Assembly: GCF_008642375.1 (NCBI RefSeq) | Contig: NZ_CP029194.1 | Span: forward strand, 2,294,001 to 2,358,000 | Length of the DNA stretch: 64,000 nt | Reading direction: 5' to 3' | From: Streptomyces venezuelae | GTDB taxonomy: Bacteria > Actinomycetota > Actinomycetes > Streptomycetales > Streptomycetaceae | Part shown: positions 33,945-43,227 of the stretch, piece after piece | Position numbering within the stretch: the stretch's first letter is position 1 | Layout of the letters: each line of letters begins with the position of its first letter | The notes under the pieces: generated by a model | Database searches by the model: none | Seen by the model: only the letters and a program-made list of their open reading frames with translations | Told to the model about the DNA's origin: nothing | Made by a program: the position numbers and the translations under genes

Positions 33945-36900
33945 TTACAGGACCACGGCGCAAGCAGGCATCGCGGGCCCGCAGGCCGGGGAGAGGAGTT
34001 TCCCGAGCCACCACAGCGTGCCGCCCACCGCGAGGGCGCCGGCACCTGCCTTGACCTCGTTCGGGACCGTCATCGGTTCGGTCGCCGGTTCCGTGGCGGG
34101 ACCGGGAGTACGGGACGTCGGCAGATAGAACGCCTGATACGTGACGACTCCGTGCTGACCGGAGAAGAAGTCGGAGTTCTCGAGTTCGAGGAACTGACCT
34201 CGCTTCCCGCCGGGACCGACGAGGGGGTGCGGCAGCCGGAATCCCGGCTTGACGTCCAGCCCCGCATAACGCGAATCCCGCTTCATGAAGTCGACGTACC
34301 AGTCGACATCATCGATGCCGTATCCCTCCGCGGGTGCGTACTGGTTGTTCAGCCACGGAAGCTTCGCCTTGTGCTTCAGCTCCCACACATAAAGCGTGTT
34401 CCCGTCCCGGTAGGTGATGTCCGCGGCTCCTTCGCCGCCCTTTCCGTCCTTCGCGCCACCCGCGACCGGGGCCTCCATCTGAACGCGCCATCCGCCGGTG
34501 GGGCCGTACTTCTTGATGGCCTGGGCTTCGAGCCAGCCGAACATGATCAGCTGGGCCATGTAGTGCGTGTTCGACGTGATGGAGGATGCCGCGGCCTTGG
34601 GGGTCGACGTCGTCGGGCACGGCCCGATGAAACCGGGCGAACCGCATCCGCTGGTGGGGGCGCTTCCGCCGTCGTCGGTCCTGTGACCGTCGAGCTCGAC
34701 GTTGGTGACGGGGTTGCCGCCGGTGAAGGCGTACCGGTTGCCGGTGTACGGGTCGGAGCCGAGGCTCATGTCGGCGAGTGCGCCGTCGTACATGTCCCGG
34801 GTGGTGAAGCGGTTCAGCCCCGGGTTGTAGTCGCGGAACCCCATGTCGTAGGTGCCGGTGGCGGCATCCCAGCGCTTGGAGTTGAAGCGGTACGGGTTGT
34901 ACGCCTCCTTGTCGGGGTCGGCCGTCTCGGGCTTGTCGATGCCGGTGAACTCGGACTTGTCGTCGGAGCCGTAGGCGGTGTAGCCGTAGGTGGCCTTGGT
35001 GTCACCGGCGCTGTCGGTGAGGGTTTCGGCGTCGGTGTGGCTGTTGTAGCCGTAGACGCCGAGTTCCTCGCCGCCACCGCCGGTGTGCTTGATCTGCGAG
35101 AGGCGCTCGCCCCAGGGGCTGTACTGGTACGACTTGGTGACCGCCCCTGCCACCTGCTCGTCCAGCACCTCGGTGCTGGTGCCGAGGTAGTTGTAGTCGG
35201 TGGTCTTCGTGCCTTCGGTCTTGGTGGTGGTGCGGTCCAGCGGGTCGAAGACGTACGTGGTCTTCTTCGACGTGCCGTCACTCTGCATCTTGGTGTGCTC
35301 GATGACGTGGTCGAAGCCGTCGTACGTGTTGTCCTCGATCGTCCGACCGCCCGAAGTGACCTGATCCAGCCGTCCGTAGGCGTCGTAGGCGTAGTTCGCG
35401 GTGGCCCCGCCGGTGGTGGCGGTCAGCAGCCGGTTGCGGTCGTAGGTGAAGGTGGAGGCGACACCCTTGACGTTCTGGCTGATGACGTTGGCGTTGTCGT
35501 CGTGGACGTACGTCTCGGTGCCGGCGCCGTTGCCCGTCTTGACCGACTTGGCGAGCCGGTCGGCCGGGTCGTAGGTGTAGTCGGTGGTCGAGGCGAGAAG
35601 CGCCGCGTGATCGTCGGCGTTCATCTTCTTCGCCACGTCCTGGGCCTTGTTCCCGTTCGGGTCGTAGGCGTAGGCGTGCGAGGAGACGAGGGTGCCGTTG
35701 GGCTTCTTCTCGGTCTGGGTCTTGACCGCTCCGTTGAGGTAGTAGGTGTAGTCGACGGTGTTGCTGTTGGCCTTGGTCTCCTTCAGACGCTGGCCGCGGT
35801 CGGTGTACGTGTACGCGGAGACCTTCGGGGAGGCGTCGGCCGCGGTCTTGCCGACCTTGACCGTCTTGACCATTTCCCTCAGGTCGTAGAGGTACGACGA
35901 GTACTGGTCGGGGTGGCTGACCGTCTCGGGCTGGCCGTTCACGTCATACGTGTAGGCGGTGGACTTCCGCTCCTGACCGGCCAGCGCCTCGGTGACCTTG
36001 TCGACCTGGTTGAGGCCCGTGTAGGTCATCGTGTAGGCGTCGACCCGTGCACCCGTGGAGGTGTCGTCGATCGAGGTCAGGTTGCCGTTCGCGTCGTAGG
36101 CGTACGCGAAGTTCTTCCGGTCGGCGCCGGCCGACGGCGCGTCCGTACGCGTCCGCAGCGTGCCGTCCGGCCAGTAGCCCGTGGTCTGCGTCCGGGACGG
36201 GGAGCCACCGGCGCCCGTCAGCGTCCGCCTGGTCTGCTTGCCGTTGTTGTCGTAGTCGTACTCGGTACGGATGTCCCAGCTGTCGACCGACGTCCTGGTC
36301 CAGCCGTTGTCGAAGTACGTGTAGTCGGTCTCGTTGCGCGTCGACTGTCCCTCGGACGGCGGCGCGGAGACCTTCTTCACGCGGCCGATCTCGTCGTACA
36401 CCGTCTGGGTGTAGACGTTGGGGTCGTTGTAGCGGGCGTCCGCCGGGTCGTACGGCTGGTACTTCTTGACCGGTCGGTTGAGCTTGTCGTACTCCGTACG
36501 GGAGGCGAAGTCCTCTGTGTTCGACGTGGCCGTACCGCGCGGGGTGACGACCTTGAGGGTGTTGCCGACCTGGTCGTACTCGAACCGCGTCGTGCGGATC
36601 GTCGTGCCCTCGTACGGCGTCCTCTGCTCGACGACCTTGGCCCGGTCGTCGTAGACGACCTCGGACTTGTTGCCCTCCTTGTCGGTGGTCGCGACGGCGA
36701 GGGAGTCCTTGTCGTACGTGGTGGTCGTGAACTTGCCGAGCGCGTCCGTGACCTTGACGACGCGGTGGTTCAGGTCGTAGTCGGTCCTGGTCGTGTAGTC
36801 GGTGGTGTCGGCGGTCGCGTTCTTCTTGGGGTCGATCACCCGGACCGGGTTGCCCGCGTTGTCGTACTCGTACGACACCTTGTCACCACGCGCGTTGACG

Positions 36901-39900
36901 ACGCTGACGAGCTGGTAGATCGCGTCGTAGTTGTTCGTGGTCACGAAGTCGGTGGCGTCCGCGGTGGTCGCCACGCCCTTCGGCTCGGTCGTCGTCCTGA
37001 CGTTGCCGACCTTGTCGTACGTGTACGTCGACCTGCGGTTCGTGGTGTTGTTGTCCGGCCCGGTCGCCGTGGTGACCTGGTCCGCCGCGTCGTAGGCCGC
37101 CAACGAGACCGCCCCGTTGGGACCGGTGGTCCTGAGGACGTTGTCGTTGGCGTCGTACTCCGGGGCCGGAGTGGTGATGTACGCGCCGGCCGCCTGGTCC
37201 TTCGGCACCTTGCTGACCAGCGGGCGTCCGAAGGTGTCGTACGTCTGCGTGGTCACCTTGCCCAGCGCGTCGGTGACCGAGAGCACGTTGCCGCGCACGT
37301 CGTACGCCGTCGTGGTGACGTGGCTCTCCGGGTCGGTGATGGTCTCGGGGTAGCCGACGGAGCCGTACCCGCCGAACGTCGTGGCGTTGCCGTTCGCGTC
37401 GGTGGACTTGGTCTCCTGCCCGAAGCCGTCGTACTCGTGCTTCGCGGTGTAGTCGCCGACCGTGGCGGTGGCGACGCCCTTGGGGTCGGTGACCGACGTC
37501 AGGTTGCCGAAGCTGTCGTAGCCGAACTGCCACCTGCGGCCCTCGGGCGAGGTCTTGGTGGACAGATCGGCGGCGTAGCCGTCGACGCGGGTCTGGTACG
37601 CGTACTTCGTGGCGTTCGGCAGGCCGGCCTCGTTCGCCGGATCACAGAAGTACGTCGCGACCAGCTGCTCCGACGACCAGGACTTGGTGGTCTCCGCGTG
37701 CCACTGCCGCAGGGGGTAGCCGGTCTTGGGGTCGTAGCAGAAGGTCGTCTTGGCGCCGTTCGGCTCCTCCAGGTAGGTGACGTTGTTGTCCGCGTCCCAG
37801 TTGATCCTGGTGATTTCGGACTTCGCGTTCGTCACCTGCACCGAGCGGCCGAAGTCGTCGACCACGTAGGAGGTGGCGTGCGACTCGGCGTCGGTGACCT
37901 TGGCGTCGGTGAACTTCGTGTTCGACGCGTTGACGGAGTACGTGAAGCCGGTGTTGTGGCCGAGTCGGTCCGTGACGGTCTTCGTCCACCAGTGGTACTT
38001 CGGGTCGTCCCCGGCCTGCGGGGCGTAGTACGCCAGCTGCGTGGCATTGCCGCGCGGGTCCGTGGCCTTGACCAGCTTGACGTTCTTGTTGCCCTGCGTG
38101 GCGTCGTAGGTGAACGCGAAGACCTTCGGCTGAGCCGAGCCCGCTCCGTCGGTGAACTGCCCCAGCAGGCCCTTGGTGGTGTAGAAGAACTCGATCTTCC
38201 GGCCGGAGATGTCTGTCACCGAGCGGATGTGATCGTAGATCTTCGAGTTGTTGAGCGATCCTGTGTCCGTGGTCAGGACACCGGAGTCGTTGACGTACTG
38301 GTAGCCGTTCTGGCCCTTCTCCCAGTAGTCGACGGCCAGGGTCTGCCGGGCGGCCGGGTCGGTGATGTACTTGAGGAACTTGGTCGGCTTGTTGTTGGAC
38401 TTCCGCTCCTCGTAGGTGAACGACATGGTGTTGCCGTTCCTGTCGACCGTGGACGTCATGTAGCCGTCGCAGCCGAACAGGAACCGGGTCCCGTCGGGCC
38501 TGGTCATGGTCCAGGCGTCCGGGATGGCGTCCTTCGTGGGCCGGCAGTCCAGGCCGGACTTCATCGTCAGCTTGAAGTGGACGCCCGCGGGGGCCTTCCA
38601 CACGCTGTCGGTGGCGTCCCAGCGGAAGACGTGTGTGGTGCCGTCGCCGTCCGGGAGGCGGATCTCGGTGGGGTTGGGCTTGGGGTGGAACTCGAGCGGG
38701 GCGCCCAGCCGGATCGGGCCCGACGCCTGGAACGACCAGCCGTGGCCGGCGACCGTGTCACTCGTGTCGAGGCTGTTGTAGGCCATGCGGAAGAACGTGT
38801 TCAGCCCCCGCCCGGGGTTGTTGAACGCGTTGTACTGCCACACGTTGTTGCCCGAGGCCAGGTTGTTCATCACCGTGGACCCGGCGCCGGTGTTCTTGCC
38901 CGCGTAGGCGTAGAACTTCTCCAGGCCCAGCGTGTTGGAGGTGGGGTCCTCGACCGCCACGTTCTGCTTCAGCGACGGGATGGCGCCGGTGCCGGCGGAC
39001 AGCCAGGTGCCGTCGGCGACCTTCTTGATGTCCCAGCCGAGCACGTACTCGTTGCGCTTGTTGCCGGAGTCCGAGTTGATCGGGGTCTTGACCTGCGCCT
39101 GGACGGTGGCCGACTTGCCCGGCAGGAGGGCAGGGACCGCGGTGGACAGCTGGTTGCCGCCCGTGGTGACGTCCGTGCCGTCGGGCAGCTTCCAGGTGTA
39201 CGAGAGCACCCGCTCACCGGCCGCCCAGGCCGTGGACGTGGTGTTGGTGACCGTGAACTCCACCGTGTACGTGGTGTTCGGGGTCATACGGGCCGGGGTG
39301 GTCGGCGCGTAGTACGTGTCCTCGGTCGTCGCGTCGACGTAGATGACCTGCATGTACGGACGCAGCTGCGGGTCGGAGGCCTCGGACGACAGGAACAGCG
39401 TGCGCTCCTGCGGGCCGGTGGTGGTCTCGTCCTTCAGCTTGACCAGGACGCCCTTGTTGTTGGCGGGGGTCTTGACCCAGGACTGCATGAGTCCGGTGGC
39501 GTCCCACCAGTGGCGGCCGACCTCGTCGGTGATCTGCGGGACGGTGTCGGAGACGGCGGCGGAGAAGTCACCGCCGGCGGTGGTCCACGGCGTCGTCGAG
39601 TTCGCGTTGTTCCACGTGGCCTGGGTCTCAGTGAAGTCCCGGGTCAGGGAGTGGAGTTCGTAGATCGCGCCGTTGGTGGTGCTGGTGGTCTCGGCGCCCC
39701 ACATGTACATCTTGTTCTCCAGCACCGTGGCGGTGGTGGGGATGGATGTGGTGGGGAACTTCAGGGCGGCGCGGGTCTTGCCGTACGTGCCGGAGTTGTT
39801 GCCCACGCTCAGCCAGGTCTGCGCCTTGCCGGAGACCAGACCGTCGTGGTTGACGGTCGGCTGCTGCGAGGAGAGCGTGGTGTCGGCCTGTCCCGCCTGG

Positions 39901-42185
39901 ATGATCCTCATCGTCCGGCCGGCCTTGGGGATGCCCACGATGCGGGTCGGCGAGCCGAGGAGCTGCCCGTTCCCGGTCTTGACCGCGAGCTGGTAGTAGT
40001 ACGACTTCCCGATCTCGCTGGAGCTGGAGTCCGGGGTCGGCACCGCGGTGGTGTCCGTGTACGTCGTCGCGGTCGAGGCGATCGGCGCGATCAGCGTCGC
40101 GGCCGACGGCGTGAAGACCTGCTGCGTGGAGCGGTGCAGCTGGTACTCCACGATGTCCAGACCGGCGTCACCGCTGCCGTTGGCGTACGCCGGCCACGAC
40201 AGCTCGGGACCGGTGGAATGGACCACGGTCGGCGAGTTCAGCGAGGTGCCGACGGCCCCGTACGTCACCGTCAGGCGCGGGTACGTGGAGGTCTCACCGC
40301 CGTAGAGGTTGCCGTCGGCCGCCTCGTAGCGCGGGCCGCCGGTCGGCGCGGTGCCCGACTCGTCCTTGGCCTTGAGCACGAAGCCGTGGTTGACGGCCGT
40401 GCCGGAGACCCACTTCTGGACGGTGTCGGCGACGGGGAAGTCGTGCCACTTGTTGTAGTCCCAGGCGGCCTTGGTGATCTCGGCCGGGTTCACCAGCCGC
40501 ACCGAGTCGGCGAGGGTACGGGTCGTGGCCGAGCCGGTGTCCCCGAGGACGATCTTGCCGGCGTTGCCCTTGGCGAAGCTCAGCTCCGCCGCGTCCAGGG
40601 TCTTCCAGACGCCGCCGGTGCCGGTCTGGTTGACCGTGTAGTTCTTGGTGCCGCCATTGTGGGTGACGGTGTACGGGGCGGCCGTGGCCGCGTCCGCCGC
40701 GGCCGGGTAGTGCGCGTCCACCCGGTAGGTGTCGGTCTCCGGGACCCTCGGCTGCCAGGTGTACGACTCGCCCGTGAGCGCGTTCTTGTTGGAGGCGTAG
40801 TCGTCGTTGGTCGCCGCGCCGCCGGTCGTGGTGCCCTTGGGCCACTCGCCGACCGCCGCCGTGCCGGCGTCACCGTCGTCCAGGGACACCGTGGTGCCGG
40901 ACAGCTCGCCCACCAGCGCGCTGGTGTTGGACCAGTTCGCGGGCGTCGCACCCGCCTCGCTCCAGGCCCCGGTGGCCCGGTGCGCCTCGAGCACGACGGC
41001 GTTGGCGTTGGTGGTGTGCGACTGGTCGTAGTAGAGACTCAGGCGAGCCGCGTCGACCTTCACCCCCGCCGGGATCTCGCTCAGCGGGAACTTGATCAGC
41101 GAACGGGCGATGCCGGTGTCCGTCTTGCCGACCGACAGCTTCCAGGTGTTGTTGAAGTTCACCGCCGGCTGGTCCGACAGGACCATCGTGTCCTCGGAGA
41201 CCGAGGCGATCGGCGTGATCGTGATCGTCGGGTCGATGACGACCGGGTACTGGCGCTCCTTCGCCGCGAGCCACTTGGCGTCCGGCGTGACGGTCAGCTT
41301 CCAGCCCTTGCCGTCGGCGTCCCGGACCAGCCTCTGGCTGACCCTGGTGCTGTACGTGCCGCCGGTGACCGACTGCGGATCCTTCTTGGCGTCCGTCATG
41401 TACGGGGCCGGGATCACCATCACCGGAGTGCCGGGGGCCTCACCGAAGAAGGCGATCGAGCCGTCCTTGCGGGTCTTCGGCGTCAGGCCGCCCTCGGTGT
41501 CCAGGGTGAAGGTGAACGACACCGGTCCGGCCGGGCGTTCGGCCAGGACGATGTCCTCCTTCACCTGGCCGTTGCCGACCCGGTACGACAGGTCCGCGCC
41601 GGAGACGGCGTCCTTGTAGACGACCCGGTCGCCCTTCGCCTCCGGCTTGAGCGCACCGGCGCCGGTCAGGCCGAACGTGACCGCCCCGCCGCTCTCCGCC
41701 TCGAAGCGCATGAACCGGCCGGCGTCGGAGCCGAACCAGCTCTTGCCGGTGTTCGTGGTGTTGGCGAAGTCGAAGCCCTTGTCCCGGGTGGCGCGCACCG
41801 CGGTCTCGACCGGCTTCCAGGACGCCCCGGACCGGTACGCCGTCGGCACCGCCGTCAGCTCGGCCTCGACCCGCCCGTCCGACAGCTGCCAGAAACGCGC
41901 CTGCGAGGTGCGCCTGTCGGTCAGCTCCTTGACCCGCTTCGCCTTCGGGAGCTTCTCGCCCTTCGGCAGCTTCTCCCGGCTGGGTATCTCCAGGTTCCCG
42001 CCGGCCGGGGCCTTCGTCTCGCCCCCGTCGTCCGAGAACCAGCCCGAAATCGTGTCGAAGACGCCCTTGTCCTCACCGTTCTGCGACGGCGATTCGGGAG
42101 CCGCATACGCGACCTGCGGCAATAGCGCGCCCGCTACCGCCGATACGACAAGACAGGAGAGAAGCCTCCTGTGTGGAACTTTCAC
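33945..42185 (-). CDS. Secreted RHS polymorphic toxin with a nuclease-like C-terminal tip
   Basis: About 2,746 residues. A Sec signal peptide (RLLSCLVVSAVAGALLPQVAYA) is followed by a DNRLRE-type domain (about 320-430), a golvesin-like domain (about 473-565), a second DNRLRE-type domain (about 758-947), then a long array of RHS/YD repeats (about 1340-2395) and the RHS-associated core (YGYTAYGSDDK ... RFTTRDMYDGALADM ... GNRYAFTGGNPVTNVELDGH). The final 245 residues after LDGH are unrelated to RHS. They contain E (WLEAQAIKKYG), D (GAADITYRDG) and ExK (LYVWELKHKAK) in the order of a PD-(D/E)XK nuclease, then a hydrophobic tail (AGAGALAVGGTLWWLGKLL). The start is GTG 42185 behind AAAGG; an ATG two codons earlier is too close. 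The presumed role is contact-dependent or secreted antibacterial competition. Confidence 0.9.
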   Translation of the reverse strand: MKVPHRRLLSCLVVSAVAGALLPQVAYAAPESPSQNGEDKGVFDTISGWFSDDGGETKAPAGGNLEIPSREKLPKGEKLPKAKRVKELTDRRTSQARFWQLSDGRVEAELTAVPTAYRSGASWKPVETAVRATRDKGFDFANTTNTGKSWFGSDAGRFMRFEAESGGAVTFGLTGAGALKPEAKGDRVVYKDAVSGADLSYRVGNGQVKEDIVLAERPAGPVSFTFTLDTEGGLTPKTRKDGSIAFFGEAPGTPVMVIPAPYMTDAKKDPQSVTGGTYSTRVSQRLVRDADGKGWKLTVTPDAKWLAAKERQYPVVIDPTITITPIASVSEDTMVLSDQPAVNFNNTWKLSVGKTDTGIARSLIKFPLSEIPAGVKVDAARLSLYYDQSHTTNANAVVLEAHRATGAWSEAGATPANWSNTSALVGELSGTTVSLDDGDAGTAAVGEWPKGTTTGGAATNDDYASNKNALTGESYTWQPRVPETDTYRVDAHYPAAADAATAAPYTVTHNGGTKNYTVNQTGTGGVWKTLDAAELSFAKGNAGKIVLGDTGSATTRTLADSVRLVNPAEITKAAWDYNKWHDFPVADTVQKWVSGTAVNHGFVLKAKDESGTAPTGGPRYEAADGNLYGGETSTYPRLTVTYGAVGTSLNSPTVVHSTGPELSWPAYANGSGDAGLDIVEYQLHRSTQQVFTPSAATLIAPIASTATTYTDTTAVPTPDSSSSEIGKSYYYQLAVKTGNGQLLGSPTRIVGIPKAGRTMRIIQAGQADTTLSSQQPTVNHDGLVSGKAQTWLSVGNNSGTYGKTRAALKFPTTSIPTTATVLENKMYMWGAETTSTTNGAIYELHSLTRDFTETQATWNNANSTTPWTTAGGDFSAAVSDTVPQITDEVGRHWWDATGLMQSWVKTPANNKGVLVKLKDETTTGPQERTLFLSSEASDPQLRPYMQVIYVDATTEDTYYAPTTPARMTPNTTYTVEFTVTNTTSTAWAAGERVLSYTWKLPDGTDVTTGGNQLSTAVPALLPGKSATVQAQVKTPINSDSGNKRNEYVLGWDIKKVADGTWLSAGTGAIPSLKQNVAVEDPTSNTLGLEKFYAYAGKNTGAGSTVMNNLASGNNVWQYNAFNNPGRGLNTFFRMAYNSLDTSDTVAGHGWSFQASGPIRLGAPLEFHPKPNPTEIRLPDGDGTTHVFRWDATDSVWKAPAGVHFKLTMKSGLDCRPTKDAIPDAWTMTRPDGTRFLFGCDGYMTSTVDRNGNTMSFTYEERKSNNKPTKFLKYITDPAARQTLAVDYWEKGQNGYQYVNDSGVLTTDTGSLNNSKIYDHIRSVTDISGRKIEFFYTTKGLLGQFTDGAGSAQPKVFAFTYDATQGNKNVKLVKATDPRGNATQLAYYAPQAGDDPKYHWWTKTVTDRLGHNTGFTYSVNASNTKFTDAKVTDAESHATSYVVDDFGRSVQVTNAKSEITRINWDADNNVTYLEEPNGAKTTFCYDPKTGYPLRQWHAETTKSWSSEQLVATYFCDPANEAGLPNATKYAYQTRVDGYAADLSTKTSPEGRRWQFGYDSFGNLTSVTDPKGVATATVGDYTAKHEYDGFGQETKSTDANGNATTFGGYGSVGYPETITDPESHVTTTAYDVRGNVLSVTDALGKVTTQTYDTFGRPLVSKVPKDQAAGAYITTPAPEYDANDNVLRTTGPNGAVSLAAYDAADQVTTATGPDNNTTNRRSTYTYDKVGNVRTTTEPKGVATTADATDFVTTNNYDAIYQLVSVVNARGDKVSYEYDNAGNPVRVIDPKKNATADTTDYTTRTDYDLNHRVVKVTDALGKFTTTTYDKDSLAVATTDKEGNKSEVVYDDRAKVVEQRTPYEGTTIRTTRFEYDQVGNTLKVVTPRGTATSNTEDFASRTEYDKLNRPVKKYQPYDPADARYNDPNVYTQTVYDEIGRVKKVSAPPSEGQSTRNETDYTYFDNGWTRTSVDSWDIRTEYDYDNNGKQTRRTLTGAGGSPSRTQTTGYWPDGTLRTRTDAPSAGADRKNFAYAYDANGNLTSIDDTSTGARVDAYTMTYTGLNQVDKVTEALAGQERKSTAYTYDVNGQPETVSHPDQYSSYLYDLREMVKTVKVGKTAADASPKVSAYTYTDRGQRLKETKANSNTVDYTYYLNGAVKTQTEKKPNGTLVSSHAYAYDPNGNKAQDVAKKMNADDHAALLASTTDYTYDPADRLAKSVKTGNGAGTETYVHDDNANVISQNVKGVASTFTYDRNRLLTATTGGATANYAYDAYGRLDQVTSGGRTIEDNTYDGFDHVIEHTKMQSDGTSKKTTYVFDPLDRTTTKTEGTKTTDYNYLGTSTEVLDEQVAGAVTKSYQYSPWGERLSQIKHTGGGGEELGVYGYNSHTDAETLTDSAGDTKATYGYTAYGSDDKSEFTGIDKPETADPDKEAYNPYRFNSKRWDAATGTYDMGFRDYNPGLNRFTTRDMYDGALADMSLGSDPYTGNRYAFTGGNPVTNVELDGHRTDDGGSAPTSGCGSPGFIGPCPTTSTPKAAASSITSNTHYMAQLIMFGWLEAQAIKKYGPTGGWRVQMEAPVAGGAKDGKGGEGAADITYRDGNTLYVWELKHKAKLPWLNNQYAPAEGYGIDDVDWYVDFMKRDSRYAGLDVKPGFRLPHPLVGPGGKRGQFLELENSDFFSGQHGVVTYQAFYLPTSRTPGPATEPATEPMTVPNEVKAGAGALAVGGTLWWLGKLLSPACGPAMPACAVVL

Positions 42186-42506
42186 TTCCATACCTTTCGG
42201 TATCGACGCACCCGTATCGCTGTAGGTGAAATGGGCACGACGAACGAGCCGGAGCGGAAATTTCTGCCCGGCTTGGTGAAATTGCGAACCGCCCACGAGG
42301 AGGCGGCAAACAGCGACCTCACGAGGCTCGCGGGGGGCTTTCTAATCACTCCCCTGACGCCCGGTCAACCCTGGGGACATACAGGGCAATCAAGTGACTG
42401 GAAGAGATGCCGTTCGCCCGATTCTTCCGCTCGCTCGCGCGTGATCGACGACATGGTGTATAACCGGCCGGTCCATCTGCCAGCCCACCGAAAGCCGGGC
42501 TCTTTC
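42186..42506. other. Divergent intergenic region, RHS toxin / MmpS-like gene
   Basis: This is 321 bp with a visibly lower GC content than its surroundings (runs such as GTGAAATTGCGAAC and TTTCTAATCACTCCC). It carries the TATAAC promoter box at 42456-42472 for the rightward gene. The toxin promoter must also be here, but I could not assign it. Confidence 0.5.
42456..42472 (+). promoter_or_regulatory. Promoter core upstream of the MmpS-like gene
   Basis: GTGTATAACCGGCCGGT. The -10-like TATAAC is at 42459-42464, and no good -35 hexamer is present. The same GTGTATAAC-N3-CCGGT recurs at 43049-43065 before the PGRP gene, which suggests a shared promoter class. Confidence 0.4.
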
Positions 42507-42983
42507 ATGTCATCGAATGAACTCGTCGAAAGCGCAGCGCACGGGGAGAACGAACACGAGAGCGCCGAAGGCTCGCCGGACCGGCGGGGGTTGCTGGTCG
42601 CCGGCATCGTCCTGCTCGCCTGCCTCGGGCTCGTCGGCAACGGCATGCTCGACACCGATGAGCAGCCGAAGCCGCGAGCGATGCCGACGGCCGAGGTCGC
42701 GTACGAGGTCACGGGGACGGGGACCGCCGAGATCTCCTACCTCGCCCGCAGCGAGGACGGCACGGCCACGGTCGAGAAGGGCGTCACGCTTCCCTGGAAG
42801 AAGTCGGTCCAGGCGCCCCTCGGCAAGGCCCCGACCGTCGCCGTCGTCCTCGACGAAAAGGGCGGACAGGCGACCTGCACACTCGCGATCCGCGGCAGAC
42901 ACGTCCAGCGCGCCACCGCTATGGGGGAGTTCGGGCGCACCACGTGCACCGGCGAGCTTCCCTCCGGCGACGGCGAGGGGTGA
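42507..42983 (+). CDS. MmpS-like membrane-anchored protein
   Basis: A 158-residue protein with a charged cytoplasmic N-terminus, one membrane segment (LLVAGIVLLACLGLVGNGML, about residues 31-50), and an extracytoplasmic beta domain (VAYEVTGTGTAEISYLARS ... ATCTLAIRGRHVQRATAM ... RTTCTGEL) with two cysteines that could form a disulfide. This is the layout of the MmpS / transport-accessory family, whose mycobacterial members assist MmpL exporters; no MmpL gene is adjacent. The start is set by the ATG downstream of the TATAAC box. The ribosome-binding site is weak and lies inside a small GAAAG/CTTTC stem. Confidence 0.72.
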   Translation: MSSNELVESAAHGENEHESAEGSPDRRGLLVAGIVLLACLGLVGNGMLDTDEQPKPRAMPTAEVAYEVTGTGTAEISYLARSEDGTATVEKGVTLPWKKSVQAPLGKAPTVAVVLDEKGGQATCTLAIRGRHVQRATAMGEFGRTTCTGELPSGDGEG

Positions 42984-43029
42984 CGCGGGGCACTCGGAAT
43001 CAGCCGCCGTCCGGTTTGTCCGCCCGGGT

Positions 43030-43065
43030 GTGTCAAGGCAATCGCGTCGTGTATAACGCACCGGT
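43030..43065 (+). promoter_or_regulatory. Promoter upstream of the PGRP amidase gene
   Basis: -35-like GTGTCA (43030-43035), a 16 bp spacer, and -10 TATAAC (43052-43057) within the shared GTGTATAAC-N3-CCGGT element. The 5' UTR would be about 160 nt. Confidence 0.4.
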
Positions 43066-43227
43066 GTGCGGCGGGAATGCGGATGCGAACTCTTCGCAGT
43101 AGAAGCGTGATTGGGGCCTCACGGCCTCCGAAACCGTGCTGCCCGCTCGATTCCGTCCCACGACATGACCTGCCGTCGGCCCGTGACCGGCCGCGGATAC
43201 TGATCAGCTGCGAACGAGGGATGGGAC

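Noticed and set aside
33852..42125. A 2,757-codon open frame antisense to the RHS toxin gene
   Set aside because: The frame lies on the strand opposite a gene with clear RHS repeats. Its translation is Val/Gly/Arg-rich low-complexity without domains, as expected from third-position GC bias.
42171..42506. N-terminal extension of the MmpS-like protein
   Set aside because: It lies upstream of or across the TATAAC promoter element and shows no coding character.
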